A DNA stretch of 64,000 nt, from assembly GCA_938033875.1 (NCBI GenBank), contig CALHKG010000018.1, positions 1 through 64,000 of the forward strand. The letters are read 5' to 3'. Shown here piece by piece: positions 16,428-25,370 of this stretch; the first letter of the stretch is position 1; each line of letters starts with the position of its first letter. The translations under genes and the position numbers were made by a program. The notes under the pieces are model-generated. The model was not told where the DNA came from, searched no databases, and was given only the letters and a program-made list of their open reading frames with translations. The DNA comes from an uncultured Candidatus Saccharibacteria bacterium. Lineage in GTDB: Bacteria; Patescibacteriota; Saccharimonadia; Saccharimonadales; Saccharimonadaceae.

Positions 16428-17045
16428 ATGAGCGAGTATTTTCTTGGTAACTATGACTTAGCTCCTGACCAGGAGACTCTTGTCGATATAGTGCAGGCGG
16501 CGGGTAAAGTTCTTGAGGAGAGGGGTGCTGAAGGACTAGAGAATGGTCGCTATAGAATAGACGATAGTAGTGCTGCTGCGAACATTTTTACATATAAGCT
16601 ATCGCCAGAAATAGTACATCATATCTTTTCAATTCCACTAGAAACCATTCGTGTTTCTTCGGACGGTCATGCGGAGGGGTGCGAAATAGTCTATTTACCA
16701 GAATCTATGTTGGAAGGCGGTACGCAATGTTCCGCTGAATTAGGTTTGTATATTACTGAGGTGGTGGGTCGTTCGGGTGGCCTACTACCGCTTCATATAG
16801 AGCACAGCTGGAATATTAGAGGTTGGAAGGGGCGACCTCTTGAGGGAGAATATAAGGTCGAATATTCCGTAAATGGACAACGAATAAGTCCAAGTAATCT
16901 TGATCTAGAAAGTCTGGATTTGAGAAATCCTGAAGATGTCAGAAGATTAATCGCCGACATAAGAAACAACGCTCAATCCCTCAATGCTGACGATATAGAC
17001 AATATCTATAAGCTCATTGACACGATATCGCAAAATGGGGTATAA
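16428..17045 (+). CDS. Unrecognised 205-residue soluble protein
   Basis: I do not recognise this protein. It has no signal peptide or membrane helix. It contains a central mixed alpha/beta region (IVHHIFSIPLETIRVSSDG, LPLHIEHSWNIRGWKGRP) and an acidic C-terminal helical part with ordered Leu/Asp residues. It begins 18 bases after ftsK and probably rides on that transcript. Its last codons contain the rpsF promoter: the -35 lies inside the gene and TATAAT overlaps the stop codon. Compact layout and a clean frame support a real gene. Confidence 0.7.
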   Translation: MSEYFLGNYDLAPDQETLVDIVQAAGKVLEERGAEGLENGRYRIDDSSAAANIFTYKLSPEIVHHIFSIPLETIRVSSDGHAEGCEIVYLPESMLEGGTQCSAELGLYITEVVGRSGGLLPLHIEHSWNIRGWKGRPLEGEYKVEYSVNGQRISPSNLDLESLDLRNPEDVRRLIADIRNNAQSLNADDIDNIYKLIDTISQNGV

Positions 17046-17046
17046 T
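17017..17046 (+). promoter_or_regulatory. rpsF-ssb-rpsR promoter
   Basis: TTGACA (17017-17022), an 18-base spacer and TATAAT (17041-17046), one of the best consensus promoters in the window. It is embedded in the 3' end of the upstream gene. Confidence 0.85.
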
Positions 17047-17052
17047 ATTAGG

Positions 17053-17118
17053 CGAATATTAACCTAAGCTTGTGTGAGACAGCATAAGCATCCGTAAATG
17101 GATTCCAGAGGAGGAAAC
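17053..17118 (+). promoter_or_regulatory. rpsF leader, candidate S6:S18 autoregulatory RNA
   Basis: The leader of about 65 nt can form a GCTT/AAGC stem followed by a small ATCC/GGAT hairpin carrying CCG, and ends with GAGGAGG. Known S6:S18 leader motifs also present a CCG element. The match here is by position and this short element only. Confidence 0.35.
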
Positions 17119-17472
17119 ATGAACGAATACGAACTAACTGTTCTTATTCACCCGGATTTAGAGGCTAATCTAGATTCAGCGTTGGATAAGGTACGTGGTT
17201 TAATTACTACTAACGGTGGTGAAATTATCAAAGAAGAAAACTGGGGCAAGAAAAAATTGGCCTACACAATCAAGCGTGAAAACTTTGCAGTTTACGTTTG
17301 CTTTGAGGTTAAATTGCCAGCACCAGCTTTATTGAAGATTTCAAACACACTTAATATTACTGACGAAGTCTTGCGCTACCTATTGGTAAAAACTGATGAA
17401 AAAACTCGTCAAGCATTAAGCGAGCAAAAAGCACGCAACGAAGAATCTGATTCAAGCGAATCAAGTAAATAA
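17119..17472 (+). CDS. rpsF: 30S ribosomal protein S6
   Basis: The 117-residue protein shows the S6 fold: MNEYELTVLIHPDL, GWGKKKLAYTIKRE (here NWGKKKLAYTIKRENFAVYV), and LKISNTLNITDEVLRYLLVK. It ends in an acidic Ser-rich tail (EESDSSESSK) as in many S6 proteins. It binds the central 16S domain together with S18, encoded two genes later. ATG 17119 is set by the GAGGAGG site; an upstream in-frame ATG lies within the leader. First gene of rpsF-ssb-rpsR. Confidence 0.96.
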   Translation: MNEYELTVLIHPDLEANLDSALDKVRGLITTNGGEIIKEENWGKKKLAYTIKRENFAVYVCFEVKLPAPALLKISNTLNITDEVLRYLLVKTDEKTRQALSEQKARNEESDSSESSK

Positions 17473-17507
17473 GCCTAACTGCCGTAAGGTAAAAGAGGGG
17501 ATAGAAT

Positions 17508-17930
17508 ATGGCACGAAGTATCAATCAAGTGATTTTGTTGGGTAGATTGACTCGCGATCCAGAACAGCGAACAACTGCTTCTGGCAAGAACGTAGTTAGT
17601 TTCAGCATTGCTGTTGATCGACAATCTCAAGACGATCAGGCTGACTTTTTCAATATCACAGCCTGGGATAAACTTGGTGATTTGGTAATGCAATATCTAA
17701 GCAAGGGTCGTCGGGTTTTAATCCAAGGACGACTGCGACAGGATAGCTGGGAAGATAAGGATACTGGTAAAAGGCAGAGTCGAATTGAAGTTACCGCTTC
17801 GGATGTAACGTTTTTAGATGGTCCAAATAGCGACAATTCAGGTTCTGCAGCACCAAAGACTACTAAAAAAGAGGAAGTCGTAACGGAAATTGACGATAAG
17901 CCAATTGACCTAAGCGAAATTCCATTCTAA
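17508..17930 (+). CDS. ssb: Single-stranded DNA-binding protein
   Basis: The 140-residue protein carries the OB-fold of bacterial [40 protein letters not shown], then [36 protein letters not shown] short linker and an acidic tail ending DLSEIPF follow; that tail is the usual protein-interaction tip recruiting repair and replication factors. It protects single-stranded DNA at forks. The gene keeps the conserved position between rpsF and rpsR and has an AGAGGGG-like ribosome site. Confidence 0.97.
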   Translation: MARSINQVILLGRLTRDPEQRTTASGKNVVSFSIAVDRQSQDDQADFFNITAWDKLGDLVMQYLSKGRRVLIQGRLRQDSWEDKDTGKRQSRIEVTASDVTFLDGPNSDNSGSAAPKTTKKEEVVTEIDDKPIDLSEIPF

Positions 17931-17943
17931 TAAGGAGATTAAA

Positions 17944-18141
17944 ATGGCACAATTGAAGAAAAATCCACCGATTATTTTTGACTATAAAGATGTAAAAACT
18001 TTGCAACGTTATATCAATGTCTACGGTCAAATCGAGCCAATCAGCAAGACTGGTTTGAGCGAAAAGCAACAGCGAAGCTTGGCAGTAGCAATTAAACGTG
18101 CTCGCCACTTGGCTTTGCTACCATTTGTTACTAGCAACTAG
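17944..18141 (+). CDS. rpsR: 30S ribosomal protein S18
   Basis: The 65-residue protein has the S18 core: [52 protein letters not shown]. It is slightly short because the N-terminal cysteine-rich part of zinc-binding S18 forms is missing. It pairs with S6 on the 30S platform. An AAGGAG site lies 7 bases before ATG. Last gene of its operon, followed by a long hairpin. Confidence 0.95.
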   Translation: MAQLKKNPPIIFDYKDVKTLQRYINVYGQIEPISKTGLSEKQQRSLAVAIKRARHLALLPFVTSN

Positions 18142-18156
18142 GAACGTTTAATGCGC

Positions 18157-18199
18157 AATATCTCGTTGCTATTACATATTTGGCAGCGAGATATTTTAT
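18157..18199 (+). terminator. Hairpin between rpsR and efp
   Basis: A 13-bp stem with one G-T pair joins AATATCTCGTTGC (18157-18169) and GCAGCGAGATATT (18183-18195), followed by a weak T-rich tail. It can be the rpsR terminator or a leader element for efp, as no separate efp promoter is evident. Confidence 0.55.
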
Positions 18200-18214
18200 T
18201 GGAAAGGAGAAAAT

Positions 18215-18775
18215 ATGTATCAGCCAACTGATTTGAAAAAAGGCGTAGTTTGCCAAATTGACGGCAAGCCGTATCGCGTCGTAGAGTACGGCCAAAAAGT
18301 TATGGGTCGTGGCGGTTCGATTGTTAACGTGAAATTGAAAAACCTAATTGACGGAAGTGTTATCCCAAAGACTTTCAAGGGTCAAGAGCGAATCGAAGCT
18401 GCGGAAGTAAATAATAAAACTGCGCAGTATTTGTATAACGACGGTGATAAGTTCTATTTCATGGACCCGACTAGCTTTGAGCAATTTGAGCTGGCTGCGG
18501 AAATCGTGGATGACGCTAGTAAATACCTGAAAGAAGGCGACGAATTAAGCCTTCAATTCTTCGACGGTCGAGTGATCAACGTTGAACTACCAAAGAATAA
18601 ATATCTGGAAGTTACCTACACGGAGGATGTGGTTAAGGGCGATACGACTTCATCTGTGCTAAAAGACGCTACTTTGGAGACGGGGCTGGTTGTTAAAGTT
18701 CCAGCATTTATCAAGCAGGGTGATATTATTAGCGTTGACACATCCACCGGTGAATATCGCGAGCGAAAGAAATAG
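18215..18775 (+). CDS. efp: Elongation factor P
   Basis: The 186-residue protein relieves ribosome stalling at proline runs. It contains three beta-barrel domains: MYQPTDLKKGVVCQIDGKPY, DPTSFEQFEL in the middle, and VVKGDTTSSVLKDATLETGLVVKVPAFIKQGD at the end. The loop tip reads KVMGRGGS, so the residue that carries the modification in other bacteria is Arg32 rather than Lys34. A GGAAAGGAG site precedes the ATG. tlyA follows 9 bases later. Confidence 0.95.
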   Translation: MYQPTDLKKGVVCQIDGKPYRVVEYGQKVMGRGGSIVNVKLKNLIDGSVIPKTFKGQERIEAAEVNNKTAQYLYNDGDKFYFMDPTSFEQFELAAEIVDDASKYLKEGDELSLQFFDGRVINVELPKNKYLEVTYTEDVVKGDTTSSVLKDATLETGLVVKVPAFIKQGDIISVDTSTGEYRERKK

Positions 18776-18784
18776 TTCTATTTA

Positions 18785-19507
18785 ATGAAACAGCGATTAG
18801 ATAAAGCTCTGGTCGAGCGTGGTTTGGCGACAACAAGATCTCAGGCGGATAATTTTATTCGCCTGGGCTATGTTTTTTTGAATAAGAAAATTGTCCAGAA
18901 ATCAGGGACTATGGTGTCTGATTCGGACGAGATAAAGCTCGAGAAGAAGGAAACTTATGTTTCGCGAGCCGGCTTAAAACTGGCAAGCGTAGCGGAGTAT
19001 TTTCATCTTAATTTTCAGGATAAAACTGTTCTGGACATTGGTTCGAGTACGGGCGGATTTACTGACTATTCGCTGCGTCATGGCGCCAAAAAGGTATTTG
19101 CTGTTGATGTTGGAACGGATCAGCTCCATCCAAGTTTGAGGCCGAATCCAAAAATTGCTCTCCACGAAAAGACCGATATTCGTGATTTTTATGCTGATGA
19201 AGCAATTGACATTATTGTGGGCGATGTGTCGTTTATATCTCTGAGGGAAATTTTACCGCACGTGGTAGAAAATTTGATGAATAGCGGTACCGTTTTGATT
19301 GCTATGGTGAAGCCTCAATTTGAGGCGGGGCGGCATCAGGTTAATAAGGGAATTATTAAAAACGATAAAGTTCGTCGACAGATTTTATCCGATTTTGAAG
19401 ATTGGGCGAAAAAGTATTTTGTTATCTTAGATAAAAAAGATAGTGAAGTGGCTGGCGGTAAGGGCAATCTTGAGCGATTTTATAAATTGAAATTAGCTAA
19501 ACGTTAA
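18785..19507 (+). CDS. tlyA: TlyA-family rRNA 2'-O-methyltransferase
   Basis: The 240-residue protein has an N-terminal S4 RNA-binding domain (RLDKALVERGLATTRSQADNFIRLGYVFLN) and an FtsJ/RrmJ-like methyltransferase domain with the SAM motif VLDIGSSTGGFTDYSL, DVGTDQLHP and GDVSFISL. The catalytic K-D-K-E-type lysine is in MVKPQFE. TlyA proteins methylate ribose in 16S and 23S rRNA and are sometimes annotated as hemolysins. It likely shares a transcript with efp. Its 3' end overlaps ychF by 11 bases, tail to tail. Confidence 0.92.
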   Translation: MKQRLDKALVERGLATTRSQADNFIRLGYVFLNKKIVQKSGTMVSDSDEIKLEKKETYVSRAGLKLASVAEYFHLNFQDKTVLDIGSSTGGFTDYSLRHGAKKVFAVDVGTDQLHPSLRPNPKIALHEKTDIRDFYADEAIDIIVGDVSFISLREILPHVVENLMNSGTVLIAMVKPQFEAGRHQVNKGIIKNDKVRRQILSDFEDWAKKYFVILDKKDSEVAGGKGNLERFYKLKLAKR

Positions 19508-20576
19508 ACCTAAACTCAACGACGTCATTTGACTGCATGACATAGGTTTTTCCTTCGGTGCGAATTTTGCCGTTTTCACGAGCCTTAACTTCCGATCCTG
19601 CGGTGACTAAATCGTTAAAATCGACAATTTGTGCGGCAATAAATCCGCGCTCAAAATCCGAGTGAATAACGCCCGCGGCTTGCGGTGCAGTCCAGCCTTT
19701 GTGAATTGTCCAAGCGCGAACTTCTTTTTCGCCCGCAGTTAAGTAGCTTTGTAGTCCGAGCGTATCGTAGGCTGCGTGAATAAGTTTGGCGAGACCAGTT
19801 TCCTTGACGCCGTAGCTTTCTAATAACTCTTTGGCGTCATTTTCGGATAAGCCTTTCAATTCTTCTTCCAGTTTTGCGCAAACAAAGACGGTTTTTGCGG
19901 GACTTACAAGTTCGGTCAATTGACTCTGTAGATCGGAATTGTTCAATCCTTCCTCGTCGACATTAAACGCGTAAATGACGGGTTTGGCGGTAAGAAGGTG
20001 TAGGTCGGAAATTGCCTCAAAATCCACATCTGACAGGGCGGAAATTGGTACGCCTTTTTGTAAATTGTCGATTAAAGACTGCAGATATTCAACTTTTTGG
20101 CGAGCTTTTGGGTTTGCTTTGGCTTCTTTTTGAAGCTGGGGCAGGCGTTTTTCAAGAGTTTGTAGATCGGCCAGAATAAGCTCAGTATTTATAACTTCAA
20201 TGTCTTTCTTAGGATCAATTGGCGCTTCATCATGGCGCAGAATCTTTGAATTCTCAAATGCACGAACAACGTGGACAATCGCGTCACACTCTCTGATGTT
20301 GTGAAGAAATTTATTGCCCAAGCCTTCACCTTTAGATGCGCCAGCAACTAGCCCCGCGATATCGACGAAAGTGACGGTGGCTGGAATAATTTTTTGCGCG
20401 TGATAAAGATCGGCTAAAATTTGTAGGCGATTATCTGGTACGGGAACAATTCCTGTGTTCGGCTCAATTGTCGCAAACGGATAATTAGCCGCCAAAATGT
20501 CGTTATTTGTTAAAGCGTTAAAAAGTGTCGATTTGCCGACATTTGGTAAACCAACGATTCCAATAGATAAACTCAT
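19497..20576 (-). CDS. ychF: Obg-family ATPase YchF (OLA1)
   Basis: The 359-residue protein shows [15 protein letters not shown] (Walker A), a [17 protein letters not shown] switch and FNVDEEG in place of the usual NKxD, the change that makes YchF prefer ATP. The C-terminal TGS domain ([21 protein letters not shown] text, [14 protein letters not shown]) is complete. YchF associates with ribosomes and is linked to stress and translation fidelity. A minus-strand TATAAT (20588-20583) lies 6 bases before the ATG, so the mRNA should be leaderless. Confidence 0.97.
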   Translation of the reverse strand: MSLSIGIVGLPNVGKSTLFNALTNNDILAANYPFATIEPNTGIVPVPDNRLQILADLYHAQKIIPATVTFVDIAGLVAGASKGEGLGNKFLHNIRECDAIVHVVRAFENSKILRHDEAPIDPKKDIEVINTELILADLQTLEKRLPQLQKEAKANPKARQKVEYLQSLIDNLQKGVPISALSDVDFEAISDLHLLTAKPVIYAFNVDEEGLNNSDLQSQLTELVSPAKTVFVCAKLEEELKGLSENDAKELLESYGVKETGLAKLIHAAYDTLGLQSYLTAGEKEVRAWTIHKGWTAPQAAGVIHSDFERGFIAAQIVDFNDLVTAGSEVKARENGKIRTEGKTYVMQSNDVVEFRFNV

Positions 20577-20582
20577 ATATTT

Positions 20583-20613
20583 ATTATATCATCTGCGGAA
20601 TCTTTGATATAAT
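20583..20613. promoter_or_regulatory. Divergent pair of leaderless promoters
   Basis: Within 45 bases, TATAAT at 20588-20583 (minus) serves ychF and TATAAT at 20608-20613 (plus) serves the 978-residue gene. They sit 6 and 7 bases from their start codons. Each promoter overlaps the other's upstream region, so their use may be mutually exclusive. Confidence 0.65.
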
Positions 20614-20620
20614 TATAAGC

Positions 20621-23557
20621 ATGAGAAGAAAATACTCATTGCCTAAGGTGGGCATGCTGGCAATAGTAGTGGCTTTAGCTATTTCAGTAACGGCTTTTTT
20701 TATCTATACGTATGCGGCGCCAAGTTCATCAAATTGGACTTTATGGGGTGAATCTTGGGTAACTAAGAATTTTAATAAGGCAGACACTGAAAATTACGGC
20801 TCTGATTGGAAGAGTGGACCGAATAGATTAAGGAACGTAAAGCCCGGCGATACTGTCGACTGGTGGCATGGTATTCGTGTTCAGAATGGTCCTACGGATG
20901 ATGTTATAGTTGGTGTTCAACAAGATGTCTTTGATCTAAGAACGAATCAGCCAATAGATAGCGATACGAGCTTAAACGGGCGAGGCGCTTGGCATAGTGA
21001 ACGTTCTGCGAAATTTGAGAATAAATCTAAATGGAGCGATTATGCTTGGATTCGTAAATATAATCCAGCAGATTATCTTACAACCTCTATGGAGGCGCTG
21101 AATGGTAAATCTCGATTGGAAGATCTTCATGGCGAGCTTGGAGAAAAAAAATTTATGTATACGCGAGTCATCAAGAAAGAGGATATGGGAAAGCGTATTT
21201 GTCAGCGAATCTATTGGAGTAAGGGGAGTGCTCGATCAACTGCTGGTTGGACATATTCGTCTTATGCTTGTGCTGAGGTGCCATATGATTATGATGTCGA
21301 ACCTTCGGTGAATGTCAATTCAGATTACATTAATGCAGAAAGCGCTACTAGTGTTGATGGCATAAATGCTGGGTTAAGTAATAAAGGACCAGCTAAAACA
21401 CAAGGCTCTTCGTATGCGCTTGCTAGGTTCATTTCTCGAGATACAGAAGTTTCGAGTATGGATGGGACATCAATTTCATTAGCAAGCGGAACGACTCATG
21501 ATTGGTCGTGTGCGGTTGTGCGATTGATAAAAGAGCAACATAGGGAACTGAATATTGACGGTAGTACATGTAAAGAGATTGTCGGCAATGGTGGAAATAA
21601 CCAGCTTAATGTTGGATTAACGACGATTGCGACTAATGCTACCGACACGCTTGGAGGTGTGAAATTGAACTCCAATGATAGTTTATGCTATGTTGCGATG
21701 GTCAGTGGCTATAACGGTCTGGTTTCTTCGACAGATTTTAGGTATGCGATTAAGTGTGTCAAAACTTCAAAGAGGCCAAAAGTTCAGGTTTGGGGTGGAG
21801 ATGTAAAGACAGATAAAGATGTAATTACCAGCACGACATCTAATACTATAATTGGACCAGATAGTCAGACTATTGTAGATAAACCTACGATGCAATCAAT
21901 GGGACTATGGGGTACAGGTTTAGATAGAAACGGCAATATTCTTAAAGGAGATAAGGTTGTTAATTCTAGTAATTATGGATATAAAGATGGTGATAAGTCG
22001 GATGAACATTGGTCAATAATTTGTTCGGAAGATTCATACGGAGGTAATGGCAATCAGAGGGCGTATAATAAATCCACCAATGCAGCTGAAGATCTGCCAA
22101 ATTGCCGAGGCAATGCGAATAATCTAACTAATGAATATGAAGCGAGAACTGCTGTAACGACTTGGTGGCGTGATGGAAGCGGACTTCATCAACGTGAGGG
22201 TTTTCTTCCGTGTTATGCTATAGCTGATAAAAACTTGGTGGGAAAGTCTCCAATTATTCCAGGTAGTCCATATTGTCATCAGGGTGTTTGGGATGAGATT
22301 CCGAATGCAAAGTGGATTAGTATTAATAGCTATGGACGTCATACTTATTCCGACGACAAACCAGATCCTGCTGTAAAAAAATGTCTTTTTGTCACTGACT
22401 CGAAGATGTTGGATTGCGGAAATACTTATGTTTTTAGGTTAAAAAATGTTAAATTGAATGAGTTAAAAAATGCTAAAAAATTGAGTCTTAATTTTGCTGG
22501 TGCTGCCGATAATTATGTCAGGGTAAAAATAAACGGCTATGAAATGGATACCGTAGGAAATGCAGGAGGCACGTCTAGTGGTGTGCAGCATCAAGGTTGG
22601 GCGCTTCCAGGGTTTACGTCTGGTTCTCGATTTACTGCCGAAATGAAACCAGGTACTGTTTTGTATGGAGATGGAAATGTGATTGATATTTACGTTAAGT
22701 CCAACCCGTCTCATATGGGTTTGGTGATTAGTGATATATCGCTATCTTATACGATGGATCGCACTTATCAGAATATGTATGGCTCCTGGGGTGAATATGG
22801 AATTATTGCCAATGGTAATGCTGAATCAGCTTCAGGGGCTGGATTGTCATCATCATTTAATGGTCGCTCGGGTGTAAATCCACGCGATTACAACAAATTG
22901 ACTTTCGCTAATACTCCAAAGTTTGGTAATTTCAGTAGCGCCAGTTCAGTCCCAGATAATTTTACTTTACCGTCGATTGGTGGGACGAGAGGTAATATCT
23001 CTGGCAATGTAGATGTGAATAGTCTAGCTTCGGGTGAATATAACGCTGGAAATGTAACCTTAACGGGGTCAAAATTAAGCGTAGGCAAGAGTATAGTCAT
23101 AAAGTCCTCGGGTGTAGTTAGGATTTCGGGTGATTTGCTATACACAGACACGAATGATGTGCGCCAATTGCCACAACTAATTATCTACGCGAAGAATATT
23201 ATTATAGAGCCTTCGGTTGGAGGGGTGAATGCTTGGTTGATTACGCAGAAAGACGGATATGTTAGTACTTGTGGCGTGGTGATTAATTTCGGAAGTTGGC
23301 TGAGTGGAGTTTCTGAATCTTCTTGCGGTAAACAGCTGAAGGTTAACGGGCCAATTAAAACTGGACACTTGTTCTTGCGACGAACGTACGGCGGAAAACA
23401 TGCTTCATCTGCAAAGAATGATCCGAATATGCATCCTGGAACTCCAGCGGAAATCATCAACTTGAGGGCAGATACTTACATCTGGGCTTACAATAATTAT
23501 CGAAACACTGGCGCGATTAGCACGATGAATGTTCGTGAATTGCCGCCAAGATATTAA
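20621..23557 (+). CDS. Large secreted or membrane-anchored surface protein beside the pilus locus
   Basis: The 978-residue protein starts with a basic end and one hydrophobic helix (MLAIVVALAISVTAFFIYTY), then an extracellular region rich in Asn, Ser, Gly, Trp and Tyr. Several Cys pairs (WSIICSED, LPNCRGN, FLPCYAIA, SPYCHQG, KKCLF, LDCGN) suggest disulfides. The last 200 residues read like a beta-helix (NVDVNSLASGEYNAGNVTL, IVIKSSGVVRISGDLLY), as in pilus tip or polymer-forming proteins. It ends 44 bases before pilM. A role as adhesin or pilus-tip protein is inferred from place and composition only. Confidence 0.7.
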   Translation: MRRKYSLPKVGMLAIVVALAISVTAFFIYTYAAPSSSNWTLWGESWVTKNFNKADTENYGSDWKSGPNRLRNVKPGDTVDWWHGIRVQNGPTDDVIVGVQQDVFDLRTNQPIDSDTSLNGRGAWHSERSAKFENKSKWSDYAWIRKYNPADYLTTSMEALNGKSRLEDLHGELGEKKFMYTRVIKKEDMGKRICQRIYWSKGSARSTAGWTYSSYACAEVPYDYDVEPSVNVNSDYINAESATSVDGINAGLSNKGPAKTQGSSYALARFISRDTEVSSMDGTSISLASGTTHDWSCAVVRLIKEQHRELNIDGSTCKEIVGNGGNNQLNVGLTTIATNATDTLGGVKLNSNDSLCYVAMVSGYNGLVSSTDFRYAIKCVKTSKRPKVQVWGGDVKTDKDVITSTTSNTIIGPDSQTIVDKPTMQSMGLWGTGLDRNGNILKGDKVVNSSNYGYKDGDKSDEHWSIICSEDSYGGNGNQRAYNKSTNAAEDLPNCRGNANNLTNEYEARTAVTTWWRDGSGLHQREGFLPCYAIADKNLVGKSPIIPGSPYCHQGVWDEIPNAKWISINSYGRHTYSDDKPDPAVKKCLFVTDSKMLDCGNTYVFRLKNVKLNELKNAKKLSLNFAGAADNYVRVKINGYEMDTVGNAGGTSSGVQHQGWALPGFTSGSRFTAEMKPGTVLYGDGNVIDIYVKSNPSHMGLVISDISLSYTMDRTYQNMYGSWGEYGIIANGNAESASGAGLSSSFNGRSGVNPRDYNKLTFANTPKFGNFSSASSVPDNFTLPSIGGTRGNISGNVDVNSLASGEYNAGNVTLTGSKLSVGKSIVIKSSGVVRISGDLLYTDTNDVRQLPQLIIYAKNIIIEPSVGGVNAWLITQKDGYVSTCGVVINFGSWLSGVSESSCGKQLKVNGPIKTGHLFLRRTYGGKHASSAKNDPNMHPGTPAEIINLRADTYIWAYNNYRNTGAISTMNVRELPPRY

Positions 23558-23601
23558 AAGTTTGCAAATTAAAACGCTAATGTATATAATTGTTATTAGT
23601 T

Positions 23602-24648
23602 ATGAAATTAGCAAAAGGGTTGGGCGAATTCTTCGGACTGGACATCGATACGAATGCGGTGCGGGTGGTTCAATTGTCCCGTACTGGCACGGGATGGAGT
23701 TTGTCGCATTACGGTTATACGCCAGTTGATTCTAAGATAACGAGCGGCGACTCTCCAGAGTCTAAGCGACGCTTGGGCGAGGCTATTATGACCGCCGTTG
23801 GTCAAGCCGGAATTAAGACGTCCAATGTAGCTGTTGGATTGCCGTCAAATAAGACGTTTTCTACTATTATTGATGTGCCGAAAGTCCCTGAGCAAGAACT
23901 AAAGGCGATGATGAAGTATCAAATTGATCAATATATTCCAATGTCTTTGGACGAGGCGGAAGTTGACTGGGTGCTTTTGGGTGAAAGCTTGCATGCGCAA
24001 AATCAGTATGAGATTTTACTGACAAGTACAGCGAAGTCTTACGCGGAAGAGCGTCTGGAATTAGTTGAAAATCTTGGTTTCAATGTGATTGCTGAAGAGC
24101 CTAACGCTATTGCTATGGTTCGCTCTTTATCGGCTACCGATTCTCAGGATGCGCGTTTGATTATCAATATGGGCGAAAATTCAACAGATTTGGCAGTTGT
24201 CTATAACGGGGCGCCGCGACTTATTCGTATGATTCCAACTGGGCTTTCGTCTTTGGTTCGATCGGCGGTTCAGAATCTTAGCGTCCAGGAAGATCAAGCG
24301 CGTCAATTTATTTTGAAATTTGGTTTGGCGCCGGATAAATTGGATGGTCAAGTACTAAGGGCGATTGATTCAACTCTCGATAATTTTTCTTCAGAGCTAG
24401 TAAAATCTATAAAGTTTTTCCAAACTCGATATCCAAGCGTAGCAGTTTCTGGAATCCTATTATCAGGATTTGGCTCAGCTATTCCACAGCTTGATGGATA
24501 TGTGATGAATAAAACTGGAGTCCAGTCAATTACCGCAGATCCGTGGCAACGTGTTCAAGTTTCTCAGTCGGATCAACAGCAATTGGCGCCGATTGCTTCA
24601 GAATTCGCTATTGCCGTAGGGTTGGCACAAAGGAGTAATATATCATGA
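23602..24648 (+). CDS. pilM: Type IV pilus assembly ATPase-fold protein PilM
   Basis: The 348-residue actin-like protein begins LAKGLGEFFGLDIDTNAVRVVQL and has the phosphate motifs of the FtsA/PilM fold (INMGENSTDLAVVYNG, ILLSGFGSAIPQLDGY). PilM sits in the cytoplasm and binds the N-terminal tail of PilN. ATG 23602 is chosen; a TATAAT ends 11 bases before it and an in-frame TTG at 23590 overlaps that box. First gene of a tightly overlapping pilus operon. Confidence 0.9.
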   Translation: MKLAKGLGEFFGLDIDTNAVRVVQLSRTGTGWSLSHYGYTPVDSKITSGDSPESKRRLGEAIMTAVGQAGIKTSNVAVGLPSNKTFSTIIDVPKVPEQELKAMMKYQIDQYIPMSLDEAEVDWVLLGESLHAQNQYEILLTSTAKSYAEERLELVENLGFNVIAEEPNAIAMVRSLSATDSQDARLIINMGENSTDLAVVYNGAPRLIRMIPTGLSSLVRSAVQNLSVQEDQARQFILKFGLAPDKLDGQVLRAIDSTLDNFSSELVKSIKFFQTRYPSVAVSGILLSGFGSAIPQLDGYVMNKTGVQSITADPWQRVQVSQSDQQQLAPIASEFAIAVGLAQRSNIS

Positions 24649-25370
24649 TTGAGATAAATCTTCTCCCAAACGTTAAGCGCGAGCTATTGAAGACTCGAGC
24701 TATGCGCAATCGGGTTATTTCGATATCGTTCTTGGTGGGCGGTGCTTCGATTGCGGCAGTAGTTGTTTTGGCATTGATTTTGGGTAGCCAGATTGCAGCC
24801 GAGGCGGTCCAGAACGGAGTTATTAAAGATAGGAACGATAAATTGATGGCGGTCGAAGATCTCAATAAGGTTGTAACGATTCAACATCAATTAACAAAGA
24901 TCAATGAACAACATTCTGGAAAGAAGATTAATTCAAGGATCTTTGATGTTGTAACTGCGGTTAATCCAGTTGCACCAAATAATGTTAGTTTTTCGGATAT
25001 AAAAGTTAATCCTGAGTCAAAAACTATTACTCTGGAGGGCAGTGCGGTTAATGGCTATAGTGCGTTAGAGACCTTGAAGAAAACCATCTTAAATACGAAG
25101 GTTCAGACTACTGACGGCGATAAAAGTTCCGAGGTTAGCCTGACTAAGGAGATAAAAGATGGCGATACTAGTTTTGGAGAGAACTCGGAAGGTAAAAAAG
25201 TGTTGCAATTCTCATTCTCGTTTGAATACGCAGAAGAATTACTAGCGCCTGCAAATAACGGCACAGTTTCCGTATTGACGCCAACTGGTAAGGTTGATGT
25301 GACAGATTCACGTCAGGGAATTCCGGATAGCTTGTTTAAGAGTAACTCGAAAAAACAGGAGAAGAAATAA
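24645..25370 (+). CDS. pilN: Type IV pilus inner-membrane protein PilN
   Basis: The 241-residue protein opens with MIEINLLP, the tail that fits into PilM, followed by a basic segment, one membrane helix (ISISFLVGGASIAAVVVLALILGSQIA) and a coiled-coil plus ferredoxin-like periplasmic domain. It joins PilM and PilO in the alignment complex. It overlaps pilM by 4 bases (ATGA) and abuts the PilO gene with TAATG. Confidence 0.88.
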   Translation: MIEINLLPNVKRELLKTRAMRNRVISISFLVGGASIAAVVVLALILGSQIAAEAVQNGVIKDRNDKLMAVEDLNKVVTIQHQLTKINEQHSGKKINSRIFDVVTAVNPVAPNNVSFSDIKVNPESKTITLEGSAVNGYSALETLKKTILNTKVQTTDGDKSSEVSLTKEIKDGDTSFGENSEGKKVLQFSFSFEYAEELLAPANNGTVSVLTPTGKVDVTDSRQGIPDSLFKSNSKKQEKK

